The position numbers were made by a program, and so were the translations under genes. The notes beneath the pieces are model-generated. The model saw nothing but the letters and a program-made list of their open reading frames with translations, was not told the DNA's origin and ran no database searches. Positions 1-9,300 of a stretch of DNA of 10,427 nucleotides are shown here, in pieces (within the stretch, counting starts at the first letter, position 1; each line of letters begins with the position of its first letter). Origin of the DNA: Stephanodiscus triporus (taxonomy: Eukaryota > Bacillariophyta > Thalassiosirophyceae > Thalassiosirales > Thalassiosiraceae); the NCBI GenBank assembly GCA_036939755.1, contig JALLAZ010001060.1, positions 1 to 10,427 of the forward strand, written 5' to 3'.

Positions 1-241
1 TAAAGATCTTTTTTTTCTTAAGTAAACCACAATCAATCATATCTAAGCCAATAATGATCACCATGCCATGCCCCAAGTGAGACTTCCTATTTTTTCGACC
101 TGCCCAAGAATAGGTCTCAGCGGGGGGGGGGGAGAGCGAAAATCTCGATTTTCATGGACCCGATGGTAAATATGGGTCAAACGTACAGTAGAGTATCTGT
201 ATTTTTTGGTATTTAGCAATTTTAGTAAATATTGTGCCATA
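1..241. other. Left flank, non-coding
   Basis: AT-rich DNA with no convincing coding region on either strand. It holds a run of about 11 G (121-132) and ends at the candidate target-site duplication of the transposon. A short open frame on the minus strand is low-complexity near the poly-C run and has no recognisable motif. No RNA gene or promoter was recognised. Confidence 0.6.
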
Positions 242-244
242 ATT

Positions 245-259
245 GGGTGGCTGCCAAAA
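245..259 (+). repeat. Left terminal inverted repeat
   Basis: GGGTGGCTGCCAAAA matches the complement of 3024-3038 at all 15 positions. The following bases (260-270) still resemble the right end, after which the left end carries about 20 extra bases before ATTTAGACC resumes the similarity. Candidate TSD ATT precedes it at 242-244. Confidence 0.85.
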
Positions 260-341
260 TTTGCTTAAATGTTAGATAGCCAAAGTTTAGAATTTATTTA
301 GACCAAATTTAGACTATCCCCCATCCTTTATTGGTCTAAAT

Positions 342-453
342 AGGGGTGGCCCGGGTCTCTATAAACACTATCGTACTGATTTTCTACAGTATTTATAAAG
401 ACCCGGGCTACCCCACATTTTCTACAGTATTTTTTAGGGACCCGGGCCACCCC
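342..453. repeat. Triplicated 28-bp GC-cored repeat near left end of element
   Basis: Three related 28-mers centred on CCCGGG: 342-369 in one orientation, and 388-415 and 426-453 in the opposite orientation. The first two form an inverted repeat (about 24 of 28 paired) around an 18-base spacer. Copies two and three are direct repeats that also share the preceding ATTTTCTACAGTATTT (379-394 and 417-432). The last copy ends just before the likely transposase ATG at 466, so the block sits where a promoter or transposase-binding array would lie. That role is inferred only. Confidence 0.75.
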
Positions 454-465
454 GGCCAGAGAACC

Positions 466-1711
466 ATGGTACTGTTTGATTTTATTTATGACGACGATGA
501 ACCGCAACGGCACCTACGGCTGGTTCTTCTACTCGTATTATTATTGCAATTTAGGAATAATATCAGATGCCGCCACTTCCTTCTTCAATCGACAATTGTT
601 CAACCAAGAGAATTGCCCTGGAAGAGACTGTACAAAAATGGTGATGATGAGTCATTTTCCATTTGACAGGATTGGAACCGATGCGCTTTGGGGATGCTTA
701 TGGCATAAGTAACTTATGGGAATACATTTTTGACCTGGAGGAGTTAACTTGCCGCCATTGTGGGTGGCCTCGTTTGCTTGTTCCTGATAGGTATCTTGGT
801 TTAGTTATGTTTTATTTGGGCAGCACAATGAGCTATAAACATCTCTGCCTTATTTTTGGCACCACACCATCTGTTTGCAGCCGTGCAATAAATTGGATGC
901 TTAAAAAATTGTTCAGGCACTGAGAGATCATCCCTTTGCTAGAGTGAAATTCCCGGACAGAGACAAGATGAGAGAGTATGCCGCTGGCTAAGAGAACCTC
1001 TTGTGGATGACATCATAGGTTTCATGGTCATGGACAGCGTTTCTTTCCCAGCAGAATGCATGGACGATCATATTAAACAGAATTCGATGTATTGCGGCTA
1101 CGATTGTGATACAATATTGTGAATAACGTGTTCGCCTATGGTCCCGATGGTAAATTATTTTTTGCTGCTATCAACTTTCCAGGTAGTTGGGCAGACGATA
1201 GGTAGTTTGACAGCGCCATTCTTGCATCAGATGAAGAGGAGGATGCTTTCTTACAAGATATGTGTTGACCAGGGATTCCCTTGAAGTGGTGACGCCTATG
1301 GTACCTTTTTTGGCCCAATCACAAAAAGGGCTGTGCGACGTCTACACCGTGATGTGCGCAATTATCTCCTCCTTATATTGAACGTTCACACATTGCTGCG
1401 GCAAGCAAGTGAGTGGGGTATGTGGGGATTGCAAGGGTATGTTCCCTCGTTGCAAGAAGTGCTTGCCCAGTGACTCCGCCCTCCGTTGTTTGGCCATTGA
1501 GGTGATTGTGCTTGTTCAAAATTATTGAATGGACTATGTTGGGTACAGTCAAATTTAGACTGTTTTTGATCCCGAGTATGTTCGGTGTGAAAACTTGCAA
1601 GGTTATGATCGCATCTCTCAGTATTACTTCCGTCCGGGGGAATATGACAGCAAGATTGACGGGGATGGGAATGAAAGAGATGGCGCAAACGACAAGGAGT
1701 TATTACTATAA
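466..1711 (+). pseudogene. PIF/Harbinger DDE transposase, broken
   Basis: Relic of the nuclease that cuts and pastes a Harbinger element. ATG at 466 opens a frame (MVLFDFIYDDDEPQRH) reaching PWKRLYKNGDDESF near 655, where a one-base frameshift leads into the frame at 663. The latter carries the helix-turn-helix-like YKHLCLIFGTTPSVCSRAI, typical of the region preceding the nuclease. Further pieces in changing frames include FPDRDKMREYA, VMDSVSF (candidate first catalytic Asp, 1033-1035), NFPGSWADD (candidate second Asp, 1194-1196), SEWGMWGLQG (candidate Glu, 1411-1413), then FPRCKKCLPSDS, VFDPEYV and GYDRISQYYFRPGEY, ending at TAA 1709-1711. Stops interrupt it, for instance at 921-923, after DDR near 1201, at 1526-1528 (TGA) and at 1556-1558 (TAG), plus several frameshifts. 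The order and spacing fit the family; catalytic residue assignments rest on family pattern. It converges on the Myb-like relic, 45 bp away. It cannot make an intact enzyme as it stands. Confidence 0.85.
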
Positions 1712-1756
1712 TAGAATAATGAAATGGGTTAACTATTAAATGATGCTATCAGATTT

Positions 1757-2743
1757 TTAGGCGTCCTCCTTAATCTTCAATGCTTTACCATAGCGACTAC
1801 TCTGGTCAGAGTCACGACTAATGCTGTCACTGTTGCTGCTGTCGCTCTCCTTGCTGCTACTGCTGCTACCTGCTGCTGCTGCTGCTACTGCTAGATCTCC
1901 CCCGGACTTCCCTCCATTGTTGCCTTTGAAGAGTAAGGCTGCTTGCTTCTTTGCCTTCTTCTTTGCCTTCATAGCCTTCTTCTTGGCCTTCCTCTTAGCG
2001 TGTTTCTTGCAATGCCTACACCTCTCCTTCTTGACCCGCCGATCGCATTTGTCCATGCTATTGTTCATGCGCTCCATCTGGCGCAGCAGCGTCATTGTGG
2101 TGGTTGCTCCAATATTTGTCGATGATGCTGGCACTGCACTCTGCTCAATGAGCTTCACGATTGCACCCACAACAGAGGTGCGCTCCTTGTTTTTATTGTA
2201 AGCATTCTTTGTCTTGCTTGCTTTTATGGGCAGCACATATTGCATCGTTGGTTGGGGCCGCCGGTGTCACACTGTTGGGCGGGGCCGCCAGCATCACACT
2301 CTCGTTGTCGTTAGAGGAGGGACAGTGGCATTGGCGGCCGGGGCCAGGTCGGCACAAAAAATGTCAGCGTCCTCTCCCAAGAAATCATCCACCCCCCCTC
2401 CACCCCTCCTTGACCCCCTCCCCTCTTCCACACTATCCTCTTCATCCCTTGCCGTTGCCGCCACCGAATGATTGTGGTTCTTGTCCTCCGAAGAAAATCC
2501 AAGCAAACCCGAATTAGTCTTTTCCATGATTTTCCTTTCAATTGCCATCCAGCGATTAATTTGATCACCCTTCTTGCCCATCCCACCCGTTGGCTTCTTC
2601 ATGTCATTGCAAAGATTTTTAATCCAGTGCTTTTTCAAGTCGGCCATATCGCGCAAAGCCTCCTCGTTTCAAAGCTTCTGATAAGCGGTCGCCACAGCAT
2701 CCCAACCGTACTCACCGTTGGGCAAAATCCATTCTGTATCGCG
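1757..2743 (-). pseudogene. Harbinger Myb/SANT-like DNA-binding protein, broken
   Basis: Relic of the second protein of a PIF/Harbinger element, which in known members helps import the transposase and binds the element ends. The N-terminal part reads WILPNGEYGWDAVATAYQKL (2731-2672), then after a TGA NEEALRDMADLKKHW, followed by KKPTG, the Trp/Lys-rich pattern of these trihelix-like domains. It then runs through an acidic, Gly/Arg-rich linker to a long uninterrupted C-terminal half (2245-1757). That half has a lysine-rich helix around KRKAKKKAMKAKKKAKK, probably nuclear-localising, and a Ser/Asp-rich tail ending KEDA before TAA. One frame covers 2743-1757 and is broken by three TGA codons (2669-2671, 2294-2296, 2267-2269). 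Upstream of 2743 a TAG (2744-2746) and apparent frameshift obscure the start; FVSAIQNGF in another frame may be the missing N-terminal piece. Family assignment is good; the start is unknown. Confidence 0.75.
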
Positions 2744-2746
2744 CTA

Positions 2747-3023
2747 ACAAAAAACTGAACAGAGTGTAACATCACAGACGAGAAGGAGAAGGCGCAAAAG
2801 GACGAAGAGCGATGTACTGCACAATGCACCCCTGCTGATGACGATGTGATGGCAATGGATTAAGAAGATTGCCCGGGTGCATGAGATATGACAGATATTT
2901 TTCTGGTCTCAATTCTATTCGGGGTGTCCGAACACCTCAATAGAATTTATTTTATTTTGTAGATAGACCAGGTTTAGACCCAATTTATTCCGGTACAAAG
3001 CAGGTCTAAATAATTTTAGCGAG
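2747..3023. other. Right subterminal region of element, no intact gene
   Basis: Between the Myb-like relic and the right terminal repeat. It contains the palindrome at 2911-2947 and two GGTCTAAA-type boxes (TTTAGACC 2973-2980, GGTCTAAA 3003-3010) that match boxes near the left end (297-304, 333-340). A short charged + frame ending at TAA 2861-2863 has no recognisable identity. Confidence 0.5.
2911..2947. repeat. Imperfect palindrome near right end of element
   Basis: AATTCTATT (2911-2919) pairs perfectly with AATAGAATT (2939-2947). Inside it, GGTGT (2923-2927) pairs with ACACC (2932-2936), giving a hairpin-capable structure of 37 bp with a small internal bulge. It lies about 90 bp inside the right terminal repeat. 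It could be a subterminal transposase site or simply a secondary-structure relic. Confidence 0.7.
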
Positions 3024-3038
3024 TTTTGGCAGCCACCC
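3024..3038 (-). repeat. Right terminal inverted repeat
   Basis: Mirror copy of the left terminal repeat, perfect over 15 bp. It is followed directly by ATT (3039-3041), the same three bases that precede the left repeat. Confidence 0.85.
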
Positions 3039-3041
3039 ATT

Positions 3042-3325
3042 ATTGTTATTTTTTCGTTTGACACATAGAGGCTAGATACTTTTGACCCGTCATTCTTCGA
3101 GCTTTCGCTGAGGAAATTCATAGTCCCTTCATTTTTATCCAACAATCATATCGTACTGACAAGGCATCTCGATTTTCTGACGATGGTTCAGAAAGTCACA
3201 CACTATTTGGAATTACTATTTCAATTTCATCACTGCAGTTATTCGAACTGTTTGCCAACTCTTCCTAGTATTTGTGTAGATGCGCAGAAGCTTCCAGATG
3301 GTTTGCTGGGCACCAATTCTTGTAT
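3042..3325. other. Intergenic / Sec16 3' flank
   Basis: 284 bp between the transposon end and the stop codon of the Sec16-like gene. It should contain that gene's 3' UTR, transcribed right to left, but I found no clear AATAAA signal on the minus strand. No open frame or RNA gene is supported. Confidence 0.5.
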
Positions 3326-6300
3326 CTAGATTGGGTCGGATGGAGTTTGACCCGATGTAGGCCGTGGCTGAAATACCGCAAAATTAGGGGTCGTCATCAT
3401 CGGCGAGGCTGGAGAGACCCCTTTCTTCGCACCCGAGGAGTACGGGTCTACGAGGTTGGAGTGCCTACCCGTAGCCGTGGGCATCCCCTTCTTCATTGAC
3501 GACACACTCCGGCTCGGAGGTGGGGCCATTAAGGCGGCAAGTGGATCGTTGCTGGCCGGGGCCGGGGTAGCAGGAGCAGCGTTGGCGTTCATGGGGATGA
3601 TCGGGGGAGGTGCCATGGGCTTGGCCACCTCGGCGGGGTCGTCGCCAGGGAAGATCCAACGTTTCAGCTTCTCGTCGTAGTAGGCCTGCATTTCCTCTCC
3701 GACATCCGCGACCGTCGCCTTCGATTCCGCATCGCGACCGAGCAGCTTTGAGAGCCATCCTGTGCTCCCTGCGAATCGAATATGAAGGGATAATTTCAGA
3801 TAACAATAATCGAATCATACAATGACGACTCATAATGTATATGATTTTACTCACTCGGAGGCTCAGAAACAGGGGCCTTCTTCGTTTCGTCTTTCTTGCT
3901 GGCTTGGCTCGGAGTTGACAGAATCATCTCCTTTTTCTCCTCCTCTTTTTGATATGTGGGTTCCTCCTCTCCTTCATTCTTCACATTATCCCCCCAAAAC
4001 ATGGGAGGGGCCGATGATGGTGGACCTTGCTGGCCATTCATCGAGGGTCCATTGCCTTCTCCCACTACCGGTCCTCGAATATTCGCGGGAGTATTGTGAC
4101 TGAATGGATCGCTCAAAAATCCAGACGGCTTAGGAGTGTCAATCGCCATTGGAGCTGGTTTGAAACTTGGCTTCGCGGCGATGTGAGTCGCATCTATAGG
4201 AAGAGATTTTGATGCCGCGGTGCCTCGGATACTGGCCGGGGTATTGTGACTGAAGGGATTGCTCAAAAATCCGGACGACTTAGGGGTGTCAACCACCGTG
4301 GCACCTTGTTTGAAAGTTGGTTTTGTCGCAATGTAGCCCTCATCTCTGGCAAGAGTTGTTGATGCCACGGCATTTCCATCTGTTACTTGGGGCTTCTTAT
4401 GTAGTTCAACACGCTGAGGGGACAAGCTTAACTCAGGCTTGTGAGGTGATGATTCCTCAATCTGGTAGTCGTCCTGATGAGAAAAAATGGTGTCCTGATT
4501 ATCTTGTTTCTGCTCAGGAGGCATCACTGCCGCCTTTGGTTTCTTCCCCAAGACACTTTTCACTATGCTTCCCAAGGCCAAAGAAGCCATTCCACCTTTT
4601 GACTTATCCTCGCTCTCCCAGGATGACTGCTTAGCACCACTCGAACCGCATATTCGATCGTCAAGCAATTTCAATGATTCAATGAAGTTCAAATCTTGCG
4701 TAGCGGCACTTGGGATATTACTCGTCTTGTCTGAACCGAGTCCGATGCATGAATGCACGCTCAGCAGATACTCCCGCGCCAACTCTTCATATCCGAAGTC
4801 AGCAAGAAGCTCAGCATACCGAAACTTGAACGGCTGCAAAGATGGAATGTGGGTCTTGCGATTTCCCCGTCGACGTGCCCATTCAAATGCTTCTGTCCGT
4901 TGAAAGCTCTGAATGGATTGAGGTGTCATTAGCATTTGATTCATGGGGTTCCTGTGATCGCACCCTAATAGAGCGAGACGGGTGGTATTCTTCGATGGGG
5001 GACCAAATGAGCTGAAGGAGACAAGGTAGCATACGTGCGCAGCATGGCATTGCCCCAGTTGGAGGAGTCTATCGCCTAGTGATACAACAAATCTTTCCCA
5101 ACCCGCAGTCTGATTGCACATGATCGAGGCCAGCTGCTCCCTCCAAGTCTCCACCAGAGTCCCATAGATTTCATCATCATACCAAAAGGATTTTTTCCGT
5201 GCGCGCTTCCCGTATGGATCTAGCAATTCCTCGTCATCCGGTATCTCCAAATTATCCGAAAATAGCAAAGTCGCCGTGTGCAAGGGCGACCCTACTGCGA
5301 GCGCCTCGTCGGCAAAGCGCCGTGCGGTGATTCGATACGTTGTTCGGTCACACATGGATGCAATGAGGAGTGCTAACGCGTAATTTTTTTGGGTGAGGGC
5401 CTCAGAGACAGCGGATTCACGCTCACCCCTCAGCAGCAAGTCTTGCACTTCAGTTAAATCCGAAGTAGGCGGTGATGTCAACGGGATGTGCGTTTGTTTT
5501 TCACCTTTCATTCTGTTCTCAGTTTTTGAAGCAAGAAGCAAGTCCACTATCGCCTTCTTCGCCTTCTTGTCGTTGCGCAATCCTGCAAACAAAAGTAACA
5601 ATATCAAACGAGGCAGAAGTTAACTCAAGGGACATCATATGATAATGAAGCACTTCTGGCAAGAAACTGTTCGTCCAACTCTAGATAACTTACTGCCCTT
5701 GTTTTGCGCTGCAATGTTTATAACATTCCATAATAGATTCTCAGGACTCGAACTCATGTTTTCAAGGTAAGATAAAACACGGTCTTCCTTATTCTTGATC
5801 AACGGACCAAATGGAGTGACAGTGGATGGAATGAAATATTCATGATTGCGCGGTATCAGATTGCAAAGACGATGAATCACCACTGGACCACGTCGCATTG
5901 TTGTTGGGCGGTCTCGCCCTCGCGGCACAGCTCCAGAGAGGGAGGCGGCAACACGTGGCATCATGACGCACAACCTGCCGCCGAAACCAAATGTAGCAAT
6001 GGCATATGCCGGACGAGGACGACGGTTTGCAGAAACACCGGCATTGGTCCGAGGTTGTGCAAAAGTTGCATCCTTGGAGCTGATGATTGGCTCCTCTTTA
6101 GCAAGGACCTCCTTTTTAGCAGGATGGTCCCACGTAGTCTCACCGGAAATTGCATTATAGTAGTACGCCATTCCGGAAGTTTGGTCGTTGACCTTGACCC
6201 ACCCCTCCGGCAGTGACATGTGAATGTCAAGTGCAGAAGGTGATGTATCGAGAAGTGGGTTGTTTACTTCCTCAGTAACATCTGGATCATCATCCACTTC

Positions 6301-9300
6301 TTTGATATAATGATCATCCACAGATACATGTTGCATTTCAGGCTTGTCCTTTGCAAAGCTCTCCTTGCCAGGGAAAACATCTTCAATTGCAATCTCACTT
6401 GTTCCCAAAATCTCAACTTCTTTTCTTGCATCAACATCAGTCCGACATCGTTCTGGTTTCATCCAAGAGGTTTCGCCAGTGGCTGGGTTGAAATAATAAG
6501 TATTCCCGGATGCCGGATCAGAAGTCTCGATCCATTCCTCTTCCTTCTGTGATTCTTCTTCCTGCAGTTCTTGCGGAGAAGGCATCCCGATCAAACCATT
6601 GCTCTGGCCAGTTGAGCCTACCTCAGATTCTAAAGACGCAGCGTGTATTTCAGGCTCATCTACAGCAAAATCCTCCTCGGCAGAGACAACATCTACAACA
6701 TTAACTTCATCATCGACTTCCGACATCTCGGCCTTTTTTGACAGATAGTTATCGATTTGACTTACTTCAGGTTTCGTCCAAGAGGTTTCACCCGTTGATG
6801 GATTATAAAAATACTTATTCCCCGAGGACGGATCAGTAACCTCGACCCATTCTGCTTCTGTGTAGTTTTCCTGATGTTCTTGCTGTTGCAATATGGTGGT
6901 AGAATCGTTGGCATCTATCCAACCCTTGGGAAGCACAGAATCATTCCCATTGCCAGAAGATAAAAGCAGATCATCACCTCCTTGGTTGCTGGCAGGAGAA
7001 GGATGATTCACTTGAGTCCATCCTTCATCGAGAGCCTCCACTGATGGCGGACCCTTCATAACGTTTGGATTATCCGCCACTTCTTTGATATCATCATCTA
7101 CAGATACCGAATGCATCTCAGACTCGGCAATTCCGCCATTTTTATTAGCTAAGCTATACACTTCCGAAAGCTCAGCATCTTTCAGCGCATCATCATCAGT
7201 CTGATATGGATCAGGTTTCGTCCAAGAGGTTTCACCAGTGGTTGGGTTGTAATAGTACACATTCCCCGAGGCCGGATCAGTAGCTTCGATCCATTCCTCT
7301 TCCTTGGGCTTTTCGTCTTGCAGTTCTTGCTGATGCGATGCAGAAGTGTACTCTGGAATATCAACTACTGCGATGCTATCTTCATCTTCGATGGGGATGG
7401 CAGGCCTGGTCTGGCCAGTGGAATTCGCAGCAGAAGATCCATCCCCTATCTCCGCTTCGTCGGCGGAGGTATCATCAGATGGGGCCACGAATGTAGCAGT
7501 ATCCGCCGCTGCTCTTTCTTCTAATTCAGGCCTCTCCCAAGTACTCATGCCAGTCACCTGATGGTAATAATAAGTCTTGCCACTTTGATCGACAGCCTCG
7601 ACCCACCCTGGGAGAAGCTTCCGAGGAGCTCCTTGCTGTCGCTGCTGCTTGGTCACTGATGGAAGCTTGACTTCTTCTCCTTTCACTCCGCCTTCATGCC
7701 CTCCCGCGACAACAGGTTGCGCCACAGGATCCAACAACGATTCACCATGAGATTTGCTGTTGGCAAGAACATCTTCCTCCGCGCTTTCTTCCTCCTCTAA
7801 TGCATCAACTTCGCCCTCCTTCGCTTCGCCATCCGTGATCAAAGAATCTAATCTCTCATCCATGAAAGGGCGGTTCCATGTTGTTTCACCTGAAGTCTCG
7901 TTGTAATAGTACACTTTGCCAGTAATCGGATCAATAGCGTCAATCCAATTGGGAGGGAGCGATTCAAATGATAGATTGCGGCACACATCTGTTTCAGCAG
8001 ACGGTTCGCTAAGTGCGTGCAACGTGTCCGAAGGCTGGGGCTGGGTTGATAATCCATCGTCATCTTGACGGGGCTCAATTGTGGCGGGCATCGGCACGGC
8101 ATTGATGGCGGCAGATGACACGGAGTGCTGCTCGTGGGATTCATCTGTCGAATATGGCAAGTCAACATACTGCCCCGGCCCCGTCACAGAGGGAGCAACT
8201 GATGTATTTTCGTTACCTGACGCATCATCGACAATAGTCTCTTTTTTTGTACCATCATCAGACACTGTAGGGGGACTTTCGACCGATGGACGGTCCCATT
8301 GACTCACACCAGATGTTTCGTTGTAAAAATAAATCATACCGGTAGTTTCATCGTGAGACTCGATCCATCCCTCAGGCAATACCTCCTCCACCTTCACAGC
8401 CAACTTTATTAGATTGGAGTCGGTGGGGATCGTGCGTTCTTCGGGAACTTCGATCGCTTCTGCAACTTCCTCGGTAGGCCCAAGAGCTTCTGCTGCTGCG
8501 ATCTGTATCGCATCCACAATGCCAGCAGTCGCTGGGGCCTCGTCTGAGATCTGGTCACCTAAAATGGCTTGCGTATTTTCATCTCCTTTTTCTGGATGAG
8601 TGTTGGGACGATCCCAGCTACTGACCTCTGTGGTTGAATTATAATAATACACTTTGCTTGTCGTTTGGTCTACACATTCGATCCATCCCTCTGGCAACAA
8701 ATAATGGACTGCATCATCTGACAGTTTCTCCTCCTCGGTGGTGAAAGCGAAAGAATCGTGCTGTTCCTCCTCAGCAGGAGTCGACGAAGGAGGAATATCA
8801 TCGTCGGTCACCTGTGCCTGATAGTCGCTCATGCGATCCGCTTCAACGACCATGGAGTAAGCTACCATCGACTCGGTACTGTTGCATCCTGTGCTATACT
8901 GAGACCGCTGCGGGTGAGGTGGTATCCTGGCAATGCCCGGTTCGATCGGCATGGGTGCAGGACTGCGTTCCATGACTTCGTATTCCTCCGCCGCAACTGA
9001 GAAGGCACTCTGCTGCTGCGTCACATCGCCCACGTCGAGACCCTCGTTCGACTCCTCGGCAACGCACGGAAGCGCGTCGGTGAAATCCTCCTCGCTCACG
9101 TGGATTTGGTAATCGCTCATGGCATCCCATTCCGTCACTCGCGACGAGGGCGCCGTTGGTATCAGGTCGTTTAGGTAGATGGGCGGAGACGTGGCGCTGT
9201 ACAAAGTCGTAGGAATCGTGTCCGGTGCCGGTGGCAAAGTCGCCGGCGGAGCTAATGCTACCGGGCCTGTGGCGAACCGAGGCGAGACCGCCGCAATCGA

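Larger units (their letters stand above)
245..3038 (+). mobile_element. Decayed PIF/Harbinger-type DNA transposon
   Basis: Seen: a perfect 15-bp terminal inverted repeat, GGGTGGCTGCCAAAA at 245-259 and its complement at 3024-3038. A looser continuation (GCTTAAAT against GCTAAAAT, then ATTTAGACC) suggests a longer terminal repeat with an indel of about 20 bp. ATT lies immediately outside both ends (242-244, 3039-3041), a 3-bp duplication as expected in length for this superfamily, although TWA or CWG are the usual sequences. The interior holds a DDE transposase relic on + and a Myb/SANT-like relic on -, the two-gene content typical of PIF/Harbinger elements. Total length of 2,794 bp is in the usual 2-5 kb range. 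Both genes contain stops and frameshifts, so this copy looks non-autonomous and old. The + orientation follows the transposase. Class assignment is strong; exact termini are moderately sure. Confidence 0.85.

Noticed and set aside
1821..2201. Leu/Phe-rich + strand frame that looks like membrane protein
   Set aside because: It is the complement of the lysine- and serine-rich Myb-like relic; the hydrophobicity comes from reading AAG and AGC codons backwards.
2246..2297. Two roughly 27-bp similar units containing GGCGGCCCC, with two TGA codons
   Set aside because: A local duplication in the linker of the Myb-like relic; too short and diverged to be called a separate repeat feature.
1757..2743. 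All three stops in the Myb-like frame are TGA, hinting at a recoded TGA
   Set aside because: The neighbouring transposase is also broken by TAA, TAG and frameshifts, so ordinary pseudogene decay explains it.
2768..2863. Short charged + strand frame (starts NITDEKEKAQ, ends ADDDVMAMD and TAA)
   Set aside because: Protein-like composition but only about 31 codons, no start codon or family match, and bounded by a TGA upstream; probably chance.
3456..3680. + strand Gly/Ala-rich frame over Sec16 exon 3
   Set aside because: Overlaps the conserved Sec16 tail on the other strand, which has family motifs; no independent support.
5635..5693. Unspliced end of the long minus frame (SKLSRVGRTV...)
   Set aside because: Intronic read-through; the GTAAGT donor and the matching acceptor at 5583 restore the conserved Sec16 sequence.
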